Positions 53,845 through 61,552 of a stretch of 64,000 bases of DNA are shown piece after piece. Position numbers and translations under genes: made by a program. The number at the start of each line of letters is the position of its first letter. Position 1 is the stretch's first letter. The stretch comes from Nonlabens dokdonensis DSW-6 (lineage in GTDB: Bacteria > Bacteroidota > Bacteroidia > Flavobacteriales > Flavobacteriaceae). The notes below the pieces were generated by a model. The model did no database searches, was not told where the DNA came from, and saw only the letters and a program-made list of their open reading frames with translations. The stretch spans positions 868,001 to 932,000 of the forward strand of contig NC_020156.1 of assembly GCF_000332115.1 (NCBI RefSeq), written 5' to 3'.

Positions 53845-55321
53845 AATTTTACATTTCCTTTCTGAAGATAAACACCGCTGGTGGACGGTTACTGTTATAC
53901 CAGGACTATATGCGATCGCGTATTTGTATCTTAAAAATTTTACTGTAGTTAATTCATGGCAACAATTATTAAGCTTTATCGCTTGTTTTATAGTGGTCCC
54001 ATCGGTACTATTTTTAGGTGTCGATTTTTTCTTTAAGAAGAAGTTTCCAACTAAAAGACCACAATTATATTGGTCGTATTTCTTGATTAACTTTTCCATT
54101 ATATTTTCTCTATCTATTTACTTGGGATGGCGATGGAAAGCTCTTTTACTATTTGCTTTTATCGCAATAGGCTCTTCTTATTTTACCGCAAAACATTACA
54201 AAAAACTAGTTTTGCTTTTATCCTTTATGTTGTTGATCGCATCTAGCCAGCTGCTTTATTATCTAGTTACAAAGGTCTATAATAGTAACGATTGGATTGA
54301 AGAAATGCCTTTTGAGACGGCTGTATTTAATCAGCGCCCTAACGTTTATGTGATACAGCCAGACGGTTTTGTAGGCAAGCGAGCAGGAGATAATCCTCTT
54401 TATAATTTAAAGTTAGGTGAGTTTTATAACACTTTATCTGATCTCGGCTTTCAATTCAATGATGAATTTAGAAGTAATTATCCTACTACCCTTGCATCTA
54501 ACAGTACTTTGTTTACAGCTCAGCACCATTATTTGAATTATGGAGATATAGGCAACGAGTTGATAAATGCACGAGACATTATTCTAGGAGATAATCCAGT
54601 AATTAAAACTTTTAAAAAGAATGGATACCAGACTAACCTTATTTTAGAACATTCTTATTTGATGCTCAATTATCCAGAAGTGGCTTACGATAGAAATAAT
54701 GTTTCTTATGCTGATCTTTCTCCTCTTTTACCCAACTATTTTCTAGGTAAAGATTATCAAATTGATTTTGAGAATATGGTTTCTAACTCTGGCAATAAGC
54801 CTCAGTTTTTCTTTGTAGAGATTTTAGAACCCAGACATATTTCTTTCAGTAAAGATCGAGAAGATGCTATTGCATTTGAAACACGACGCTATCAGCAAGA
54901 GGTTGATTCCATTTCAAAAAAGCTAATAGAAATGGTACGTTTCATTGAAAAGAGAGATCCAGAAGCAATAATTATGCTCGTAGCAGACCATGGAGGTTTT
55001 GTAGGCTACACGCACACTGGTGCTGCTTATAGCGAGCCAGAAAATGATGAAGATTTAAAGCAAAGCATATTTAACGCTTTATATGCGATTAAAGCGCCAC
55101 CAGAATTTGAATCTCATCGTAAAGATGTAAAATCTAGTATTAGTGTATTTCCAGCTCTGTTTAATTACCTATCTGGTCAGAATGAAACCAATCTACTAAA
55201 ATTAGATAATAGTAGTTATTTACTGATCGACAACAACTCTGATAAAGAATTGTATCAATATTTTGATAATAATGGTTACTCAGTTTCTCAAAAGCTGAGT
55301 AAAGATTCTATAACTAATTAG
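53834..55321 (+). CDS. Membrane-bound alkaline-phosphatase-superfamily (sulfatase-like) protein
   Basis: 495 aa from ATG 53834 (an in-frame TTG lies 9 bp upstream). Four or five N-terminal membrane helices are followed by a periplasmic catalytic-like domain from about residue 170: PNVYVIQPDGF, NYPTTLASNSTLF at the nucleophile position (threonine or serine), FFFVEILEPRH, and the metal ligands IIMLVADHGGFVG. This is the layout of phosphoethanolamine- or phosphoglycerol-transferase-like enzymes, though the sequence is divergent. With the preceding two genes it forms an operon probably acting on surface polymers. Confidence 0.8.
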   Translation: MKDKILHFLSEDKHRWWTVTVIPGLYAIAYLYLKNFTVVNSWQQLLSFIACFIVVPSVLFLGVDFFFKKKFPTKRPQLYWSYFLINFSIIFSLSIYLGWRWKALLLFAFIAIGSSYFTAKHYKKLVLLLSFMLLIASSQLLYYLVTKVYNSNDWIEEMPFETAVFNQRPNVYVIQPDGFVGKRAGDNPLYNLKLGEFYNTLSDLGFQFNDEFRSNYPTTLASNSTLFTAQHHYLNYGDIGNELINARDIILGDNPVIKTFKKNGYQTNLILEHSYLMLNYPEVAYDRNNVSYADLSPLLPNYFLGKDYQIDFENMVSNSGNKPQFFFVEILEPRHISFSKDREDAIAFETRRYQQEVDSISKKLIEMVRFIEKRDPEAIIMLVADHGGFVGYTHTGAAYSEPENDEDLKQSIFNALYAIKAPPEFESHRKDVKSSISVFPALFNYLSGQNETNLLKLDNSSYLLIDNNSDKELYQYFDNNGYSVSQKLSKDSITN

Positions 55322-55449
55322 CTTCCTGCAGCCTCATACGTCTAGAATTCTATCCTAGCAAGCTTACCTTATTTTATTAGTCATTATTCTATTGTTGCAT
55401 TGCTGAACTATCGTCTTATTAAACCGGAGCATAGTTAGATTAATAATCC

Positions 55450-55465
55450 CGCTTTCGCGAAAGCG
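55450..55465. repeat. Dispersed palindrome, copy 12 (intergenic)
   Basis: CGCTTTCGCGAAAGCG with one extra symmetric base each side. It sits at the edge of the long duplication. Confidence 0.9.
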
Positions 55466-55490
55466 GAATAGCAACAGAAGTAGTTGTAAT

Positions 55491-55534
55491 AAAAAAATGA
55501 TTTACCTCAGTTGTGTAACTGAGATAAATCATTT
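55491..55534 (-). terminator. Terminator of the first large cargo gene
   Basis: 18-bp stem (one mismatch, 4-nt loop) at 55495-55534, followed on the minus strand by seven T. It may also stop plus-strand transcripts. Confidence 0.85.
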
Positions 55535-55562
55535 CTAAAGTTTTGTTTATTAGTGCTCTTCT

Positions 55563-58500
55563 CTACTCGATCACTAGTTTTCTTACTAGCTTATCTCCTT
55601 CTTCGGTAGAAACCTCTAGAATGTATAAACCTGTTTTCAAGTCGCTATCTTTCCATTCATATAATCCTTGTGCGCTGAACTCAATCGCTCGATCGCTGAT
55701 TAGTTTTCCGGAAAGGTCGGTTACTCGTAATTTTGCCTGCTTGCTTGCTAGTTGTGAAGATTGCATGCTTATAACCGCATTAGTCGCTGCTGGATTAGGA
55801 TACATCGTGAACGCTGCTCCTGCTATAGTATCTTCTACTCCTAACGTGACATTCTCAAATCTTAATTGGAAACGATCTGCCGCTATACTTCCTATTATAG
55901 AAGCATCTACTGTAAAGTTGAAAGTATTGAATCCATCTACTAGAGGTGTTGATGTACTTGTGTACTGATCATAAATATAAGCATCAACAGATGTAAGCCC
56001 TGTAAGGTCTATCGTATAGGTATAATCGGTATCACCATAGTTGTAATGATTTAATTGTATCACCTCATTATGAACTGGTAGCGATCTTCCTGCAACTGCA
56101 TAATTGTTTGCTAACTGCTCTACGGCTACACTCTCATCAAAGTTCATGATCTTAACATAATCTCCAGCTCCTATAGCATTTGAATAATTAGAACCAAAAC
56201 GTATCAATAACCCATCACTTAATGAGTTCCCGCTAGTAAAACTTGCAGTATCATATAAGGACATTGAGATAGATGCTGGTCCTGTAGATGGAATGCTTGT
56301 TACTGAATTTGAAGCTCCTGTTACTAAACCACTGATATCCGTCTGATCTGGTCTGTAGCTGATCACGGCATCATTGGTAGGCCCGTTTGCTCCTGCATTT
56401 GCTCTTACAAACACTGCTTGTCCTGGTTGTATGAATCCATTGTTAGCACTAGCTGGTGTTGCTATTCCTGCGCCGCCTCCATCAAATCCTGTGTACGTCA
56501 CATAAGCTCCACCACTACCTGTTAAACCACCTAGGGTTGGATCCCAATAGTACACAACGTCATCTTCTATGTTTGTACTTGCATCAATAAGGTCTTCTAC
56601 CTTAACCGCGTTTTGGTATGGATTTCCTGTAAAAATAAAGTCGCTTTGCTCTACATCATAGCTTTTTGAGATAGGCTTGTGCTCTAGAATTCCTGTTGAT
56701 CTTAATACCGTAGCACTACTACTAGTGTTTGTTGTTAAATCAACATTACGGTCTCCACGTATATAAAGTAAGTAAGCTTGAGCCACTTTTAAAGAATCGG
56801 CTGCTTGATTTGTACTGGTAACTACATTAAAACTTTGACTGGTATCATTACTATAAGTGCGCATGCTATTTGCTCCAGAAGAAGTCTGATCAAATCCAGT
56901 TGCAGCATCTACCATTCCTACTGTTCCAGAAGTTCCTGTAATATGAGTTCCAAATCCTGATGGTGAAGCACCGTTTTCTTGCCATTGAGAGAAAATCGTA
57001 CTCATAGAAGAAACTGGCGAGCTTACAAATCGATAAGCACGACCTCGTACACTGTTGTTTTCTGGTATGAACTGCTCTACTTGTACTAATCCTGTGATAC
57101 TTGCATTCTCAGAAGATCCACTAGTAAAATCAATAGGATTATAAACAGCTGTACGATCATCTGTTGACTTAAATGTAATCGTTTTTGAGAAGTTTATTGA
57201 GCGATCACTCATCTGAAATTCTTCATAAACATCCATTTCTAAATCAACATCAACTGTATTTGCATTCCCATTCTCATTCACATAAACAAAAGCGCCTATG
57301 TATGCATTCCCTGTTCCACTAATCGAACTCAACGACTGATTAGTGATAATTACGATTGCAGTAGCGGTTGAAGGGATTCCTCCTGAAAGTGGATTCAAAG
57401 CTCCGTCAATTTCCATCTTATAATTAAGTAACAGGTAATCATAGGAAATACTTGCGTTCTGTGCTACATATAGACTTCCTACACTCGGCGGAATAGGTTG
57501 TGTACTGTTTTCTGATGGCTGCTGAAAAGCGTCGCCAGCAAGTACTTCTACCCTTTTGTGTGGATTATTTACTAATTCAGGATTACCGTTTGGTGCTTGC
57601 CATCCATTATTATAGGTGTAAATCACAGGCTCAGACACATCTATACAATAATCTATACTAGAATTATCATTGCTATATACTTGAACATAATACGTATTTC
57701 CAGCCGTAAGTCCTTTGGCATCTATAAAAGTACCGTCTAATAATTCTACCCCTGGTAGTACAGATGAAGAAGAACATGCTATCGCTGAGCCTAAAGTAGA
57801 AAAATCACCAGGTGTGGACGGTGCTTCATACAAAGCTAATGTCAATGCGATACTTGGAGATTGAGGTCCAAAAGTATCTATTCCATCATCAGTAATCTTA
57901 ATCAATGCATCTCCACTACTAGAAGCTACAAATGTAAACCACTGAGATGAAGCTTGGGCAGGAGCAAATGGTGCACCTGTATCAAAAGCACAATCAGGAA
58001 TATCTTCTCCCAACTCCAATGTAGAATCTTGAATATCATAAATACTTCCTGTACAACCAGCTCCATAAACTAAGGCAGTAGGTGTTGCTAAATTATCATT
58101 AGATGAAATAGTCACAGATTGTGAAGCACTATTAGGACATGTTCCAGTTGTTGTATAGGTCACTAAATAAGTTCCAGCCGTAGAAGCTGATAAGTCTATC
58201 GTTCCAGTCATACTATTTACTACCAATCCTAGACCACTTGAAAAACTTCCTCCTCCTAGTCCAGTAATCGTCGGTGTAGGGTCGGCATCTGAAGCGGAGT
58301 AAGAGCTAGCAGAGTAACTAAAGCTTGCATCATCCAATCCATTTATGGTTATTGTCGCCGTTGAAGTATTTGGGCAAGTACCACCTGTTGTATAAGTTAC
58401 AGAATATGTCCCTGGTGTAGATGCTGAAACATCTATTGCTCCTGATGAGGCGTTTAACGACAAACCTGCGCCACTTGTAAATGTTCCTCCTCCTAAGCCT

Positions 58501-60041
58501 GTAACTGTTGGTGCTGGATCTGAGCCGTCTGCACAATATGCAACTGCGCTATAATTAAATGAAGCATCGTCTAAAGGCGTTACATTTACCACTTGTACAC
58601 TAGTATTTTGACAACCACTAGAAGGAGTCGTATATTGTATAGTAATTTGATCGCCTGCTAAAAAATTAGATAAGATTCCAGATACGCTATCTATTGTTGC
58701 GCCACCTGATCCAGTCTGACTAGAGATTGAAAACACTCCGCCAGCTGTCGCAACTCCCGAAATCGTGTTTGTTGAAGACTCACAGAAATCTGTACTTGTA
58801 AAATCAGCATCGTCTAAAGGCGTTACATTTACCACTTGTACACTAGTATTTTGACAACCGCTAGAAGGAGTCGTGTATTGTATAGTAATTTGATCGCCTG
58901 CTAAAAAATTAGATAAGATTCCAGATACGCTATCTATTGTTGCTAAACCTGATCCAGTCTGACTAGAGATTGAAAACACTCCACCAGTTGTCGCAACTCC
59001 CGAAATCATGTTTGTTGAAGACTCACAGAAATCAGAAGAATTGAAACTTGCATCATCCAAAGGTGTAGGTGTTATTGTTATAGTACTGCAACTTCCAGGT
59101 GTCACGCATCCACCTTCACCTCTCACAAAATAAGTTGTTGCAGTATTAACTGCTGAAATTGAAAAACTACCTGTTGTAGTTGTACCTAATAAAGTACCAC
59201 CACAGGAACCTGTATAAATATACCATGCGTTAGCGTCATTTAAGCTACCTGAAATATTAATCGTTGCACTGGAACCTACACAAACTGTACTAGGTGAGCT
59301 AGTAAGAGTTGGAATATCTGGATCGCTACAAGGTGTAGGCACTACAGGACTTGTAAAGTCGATTGAGCGTATTTCAAAATTTGCAGGTGGTCCTCCACCA
59401 GTTACGGTAAAAACAATTTTTGCAACACCTAGAATAGGTAAGTCGTCTCCAGAAAACAAAGGGTTAACTGAGGTTTCTGTTGTTGTAAGGGTTCCAGAGA
59501 TAGTCATCGAGCCAACTGGATTATCATCTTTATCGAAATATTGAATTGTAGTACCTGTATAGGTAGATGAACCTGTAAAATTTGCAATTCGAATATCGTT
59601 TAAATCGAAGGACTCTGCATCTACATTATCAGCTTGGATAGTTAAAACTTCTGTACCACCTGAAAAAGATTCATCTGAGCCATATAAAAGGTTCAAATCA
59701 TGATTCAGATTGTTACTTGCAACTAACTCTGCAATATTGTTAATTGTTTTAAATCCTGTACCTCCAGAATCAGCAGCACCCAAACCAGAAAAAGTCTGAG
59801 GAGCATAAAAATTGGACATATTTATTCCTGGAATTTCTGAGTGAAATGATTTTATAATCGAAGACTCAGAAATTGAACTAAAATTAGTTCTTGTGTTAGT
59901 TAAATCATCAACATTTTCTGTAGTTGGGATTTCAAATGAGTTGGTATAATTTACCACAGGCTCAGCAAACTTACCAGAAGTTTCGTTGAAAATCAATGTG
60001 ACAAAAAGTAATGAGAAGAGATAATGAGTATAGTTTTTCAT
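55563..60041 (-). CDS. Very large secreted type IX cargo protein with Ig-like repeats
   Basis: 1492 aa from ATG 60041 (signal peptide MKNYTHYLFSLLFVTLIFNE). After ~250 residues of beta-rich sequence come cysteine-containing Ig/SprB-like repeats (DDASFNSSDFCESSTN..., VTGLGGGTFTSGAG...). Two of them are an almost exact 81-aa tandem. Next is a region with GDALIKITDDGID and TAGNTYYVQVYSNDNSS. A ~500-residue C-terminal part, identical to that of the paralogue at 61553, ends in a type A sorting domain: FTMYPNPAATNAVIS, LRVTDLSGKLI and GLYILEVSTEEGDKLVRKLVIE. That domain directs export by the type IX system and surface attachment. Probably an adhesin or matrix protein. Confidence 0.9.
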   Translation of the reverse strand: MKNYTHYLFSLLFVTLIFNETSGKFAEPVVNYTNSFEIPTTENVDDLTNTRTNFSSISESSIIKSFHSEIPGINMSNFYAPQTFSGLGAADSGGTGFKTINNIAELVASNNLNHDLNLLYGSDESFSGGTEVLTIQADNVDAESFDLNDIRIANFTGSSTYTGTTIQYFDKDDNPVGSMTISGTLTTTETSVNPLFSGDDLPILGVAKIVFTVTGGGPPANFEIRSIDFTSPVVPTPCSDPDIPTLTSSPSTVCVGSSATINISGSLNDANAWYIYTGSCGGTLLGTTTTGSFSISAVNTATTYFVRGEGGCVTPGSCSTITITPTPLDDASFNSSDFCESSTNMISGVATTGGVFSISSQTGSGLATIDSVSGILSNFLAGDQITIQYTTPSSGCQNTSVQVVNVTPLDDADFTSTDFCESSTNTISGVATAGGVFSISSQTGSGGATIDSVSGILSNFLAGDQITIQYTTPSSGCQNTSVQVVNVTPLDDASFNYSAVAYCADGSDPAPTVTGLGGGTFTSGAGLSLNASSGAIDVSASTPGTYSVTYTTGGTCPNTSTATITINGLDDASFSYSASSYSASDADPTPTITGLGGGSFSSGLGLVVNSMTGTIDLSASTAGTYLVTYTTTGTCPNSASQSVTISSNDNLATPTALVYGAGCTGSIYDIQDSTLELGEDIPDCAFDTGAPFAPAQASSQWFTFVASSSGDALIKITDDGIDTFGPQSPSIALTLALYEAPSTPGDFSTLGSAIACSSSSVLPGVELLDGTFIDAKGLTAGNTYYVQVYSNDNSSIDYCIDVSEPVIYTYNNGWQAPNGNPELVNNPHKRVEVLAGDAFQQPSENSTQPIPPSVGSLYVAQNASISYDYLLLNYKMEIDGALNPLSGGIPSTATAIVIITNQSLSSISGTGNAYIGAFVYVNENGNANTVDVDLEMDVYEEFQMSDRSINFSKTITFKSTDDRTAVYNPIDFTSGSSENASITGLVQVEQFIPENNSVRGRAYRFVSSPVSSMSTIFSQWQENGASPSGFGTHITGTSGTVGMVDAATGFDQTSSGANSMRTYSNDTSQSFNVVTSTNQAADSLKVAQAYLLYIRGDRNVDLTTNTSSSATVLRSTGILEHKPISKSYDVEQSDFIFTGNPYQNAVKVEDLIDASTNIEDDVVYYWDPTLGGLTGSGGAYVTYTGFDGGGAGIATPASANNGFIQPGQAVFVRANAGANGPTNDAVISYRPDQTDISGLVTGASNSVTSIPSTGPASISMSLYDTASFTSGNSLSDGLLIRFGSNYSNAIGAGDYVKIMNFDESVAVEQLANNYAVAGRSLPVHNEVIQLNHYNYGDTDYTYTIDLTGLTSVDAYIYDQYTSTSTPLVDGFNTFNFTVDASIIGSIAADRFQLRFENVTLGVEDTIAGAAFTMYPNPAATNAVISMQSSQLASKQAKLRVTDLSGKLISDRAIEFSAQGLYEWKDSDLKTGLYILEVSTEEGDKLVRKLVIE
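58564..59049. repeat. 243-bp tandem repeat within the cargo gene
   Basis: Units 58564-58806 and 58807-59049 differ at only a modest number of positions, and each encodes one 81-aa Ig-like repeat. Less similar repeats of another type lie at about 58090-58560. Confidence 0.85.
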
Positions 60042-60128
60042 AGTAATCTTGGGTAGTAAATAAAAACATATCGTCGATATAATTACTGACGACAAGCTAT
60101 TGTTAATTAAAAAAATGATTAAGAAAAA

Positions 60129-60698
60129 TTAATTTCTTGAAGGGTACGTACCGACTAACGCAATGATGTAGTTCAGAGCTAAAAAAGGGCTTCTATTTTC
60201 ATGCGACAATTGTTGCCCAGTATTACTAAGCGTAACCTCTACATTATTTGTACCCATAGGAACCGAAGTTACAGGACCAGCATCATACATATTGGTGGTT
60301 ACCGAAGTTCGTCTCGTAACACGAGTAAGCGGTATACCAAGATTTGCCGAACTAGCTTCATGATCATCCCCATTAGAAGATGATGCTCGTACCGTTCCAG
60401 AGGCTGAATGATTATGTTGTGGCAGTTGTAGCTGATTTAGGGTGACACTTTCTATTCCACTTCGGCTACCCAATTGTCGATTGGATAAACCTGGACCTTG
60501 ACCGGAACTAACTGCAACTCTTCCTCTCAAATCAGGAATACCAAACGTAGTTCTTCCATCACCACCATATGTTGTACCTACCAGAGAAAACAACGCTGAA
60601 TTACCAGAAATGGCAAGCAGTTGACCGTGACAAAGTGCCCAACCGCGAGGGGCAAAATTACCTGCAAACAGTTTAATTTGTGCTATAAAAGGGTTCAT
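60129..60698 (-). CDS. Phage-tail-collar domain protein 2
   Basis: 189 aa without a signal peptide. The N-terminal collar domain reads FAGNFAPRGWALCHGQLLAI, NSALFSLVGTTYGGDGRTTF and IPDLRGRVAVSSGQGPG, then QLPQHNHSASG, with a conserved end FLALNYIIALVGTYPSRN. This is the family also called microcystin-dependent protein (MdpB). Its role outside phages is unclear. It lies 15 bp after a close paralogue and 87 bp before the large cargo gene. Confidence 0.88.
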   Translation of the reverse strand: MNPFIAQIKLFAGNFAPRGWALCHGQLLAISGNSALFSLVGTTYGGDGRTTFGIPDLRGRVAVSSGQGPGLSNRQLGSRSGIESVTLNQLQLPQHNHSASGTVRASSSNGDDHEASSANLGIPLTRVTRRTSVTTNMYDAGPVTSVPMGTNNVEVTLSNTGQQLSHENRSPFLALNYIIALVGTYPSRN

Positions 60699-60713
60699 AA
60701 AGATGGTTTTAAA

Positions 60714-61280
60714 TTAATTTCTAGAAGGAAAGACTCCTTGAAGTGCTATAATATAATTAATTGCTAGAAAAGGTTGCATATTCGTATGTGATTGAGAACT
60801 TCCGGAGTTCCCAACTGTGACATCAACATTATTAGCTGCCATTGTTCCATCGTTTGCTCCAGACGTATACACTTGAGTATCTACAGTTGTTGTAGGGTTT
60901 AAAGGAGTACTTGCTGAGGCAAAGTTTGCACCAGCAGGATCATTACTAGTACCAGTACCACTTGATGCTTTTGCAGTACCTGATGCGGTATGCGTATGAG
61001 AAGGTATTTGAGTTTCATTTAGAGTAACACTTTCTAATCCACCTCTTTGACCAAGGTTGTAACTACTAAGCCCTGGACCGTTTCCTTGACTAACAGCAGC
61101 TCTACCTCTTAAATCAGGTAGAGCAAATGTGGTTCTTCCATCACCTCCGTAAGTAGTTCCTAAAATAGAAAAAAGTGCTGAGTTTTGACTTATTGCTAGA
61201 AGTTGTCCATGACAAAAGGCCCAGCCTCGAGGGGCAAAATTGCCTGCAAACGTTGTGATTTCTCCAAGAAAAGGATCCAT
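60714..61280 (-). CDS. Phage-tail-collar domain protein 1
   Basis: 188 aa, paralogous to the next gene: FAGNFAPRGWAFCHGQLLAI, NSALFSILGTTYGGDGRTTF, LPDLRGRAAVSQGNGPG, QIPSHTHTASG, and the end FLAINYIIALQGVFPSRN. The middle (about 100-150) is Ser/Thr/Ala/Asn-rich and differs most from the paralogue. There is no phage morphogenesis gene nearby. The pair is bracketed by type IX cargo genes, so a structural or binding role with them is possible. Confidence 0.88.
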   Translation of the reverse strand: MDPFLGEITTFAGNFAPRGWAFCHGQLLAISQNSALFSILGTTYGGDGRTTFALPDLRGRAAVSQGNGPGLSSYNLGQRGGLESVTLNETQIPSHTHTASGTAKASSGTGTSNDPAGANFASASTPLNPTTTVDTQVYTSGANDGTMAANNVDVTVGNSGSSQSHTNMQPFLAINYIIALQGVFPSRN

Positions 61281-61439
61281 AATTAAAATGTTTTTTGGTT
61301 AATTGACTCTAAATATAACACTTAAAACAAATAACACCCAAATCCATGTGAACAATAAAACTTACCCAATAGAATAATATTTGATTCGAGCTACTTTCTG
61401 ATAATCAATGTCATAAATAATTATAGACTCTATTTCTCC

Positions 61440-61455
61440 CGCTTTCGCGAAAGCG
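61440..61455. repeat. Dispersed palindrome, copy 13 (intergenic)
   Basis: CGCTTTCGCGAAAGCG, duplicated together with the flanking segment (see 55450-55465). Confidence 0.9.
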
Positions 61456-61480
61456 GAATAGCAACAGAAGTAGCTGTAAT

Positions 61481-61524
61481 AAAAAAATGATTTACCTCAG
61501 TTGTGTAACTGAGATAAATCATTT
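61481..61524 (-). terminator. Terminator of the second large cargo gene
   Basis: Same 18-bp stem-loop as at 55491-55534, with seven T on the minus strand. I see nothing else in 61281-61437. Confidence 0.85.
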
Positions 61525-61552
61525 CTAAGGTTTTGTTTATTAGTGCTTTTCT

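Larger units (their letters stand above)
55448..57085. repeat. Long direct duplication, copy A
   Basis: This segment recurs at 61438-63075 (offset 5990 bp) with only scattered single-base differences. It covers the palindrome, the terminator and the last ~500 codons of the type IX cargo gene. Identity fades abruptly toward the 5' side of the genes. Confidence 0.9.

Noticed and set aside
55543..55968. 141-codon plus-strand ORF, repeated at 61533-61958
   Set aside because: It lies antisense to the sorting-domain coding sequence; its repetition only reflects the 1.6-kb duplication.
60129..61280. Prophage or tailocin
   Set aside because: Two collar-domain proteins without any other structural, lysis or packaging gene do not make a phage cluster.
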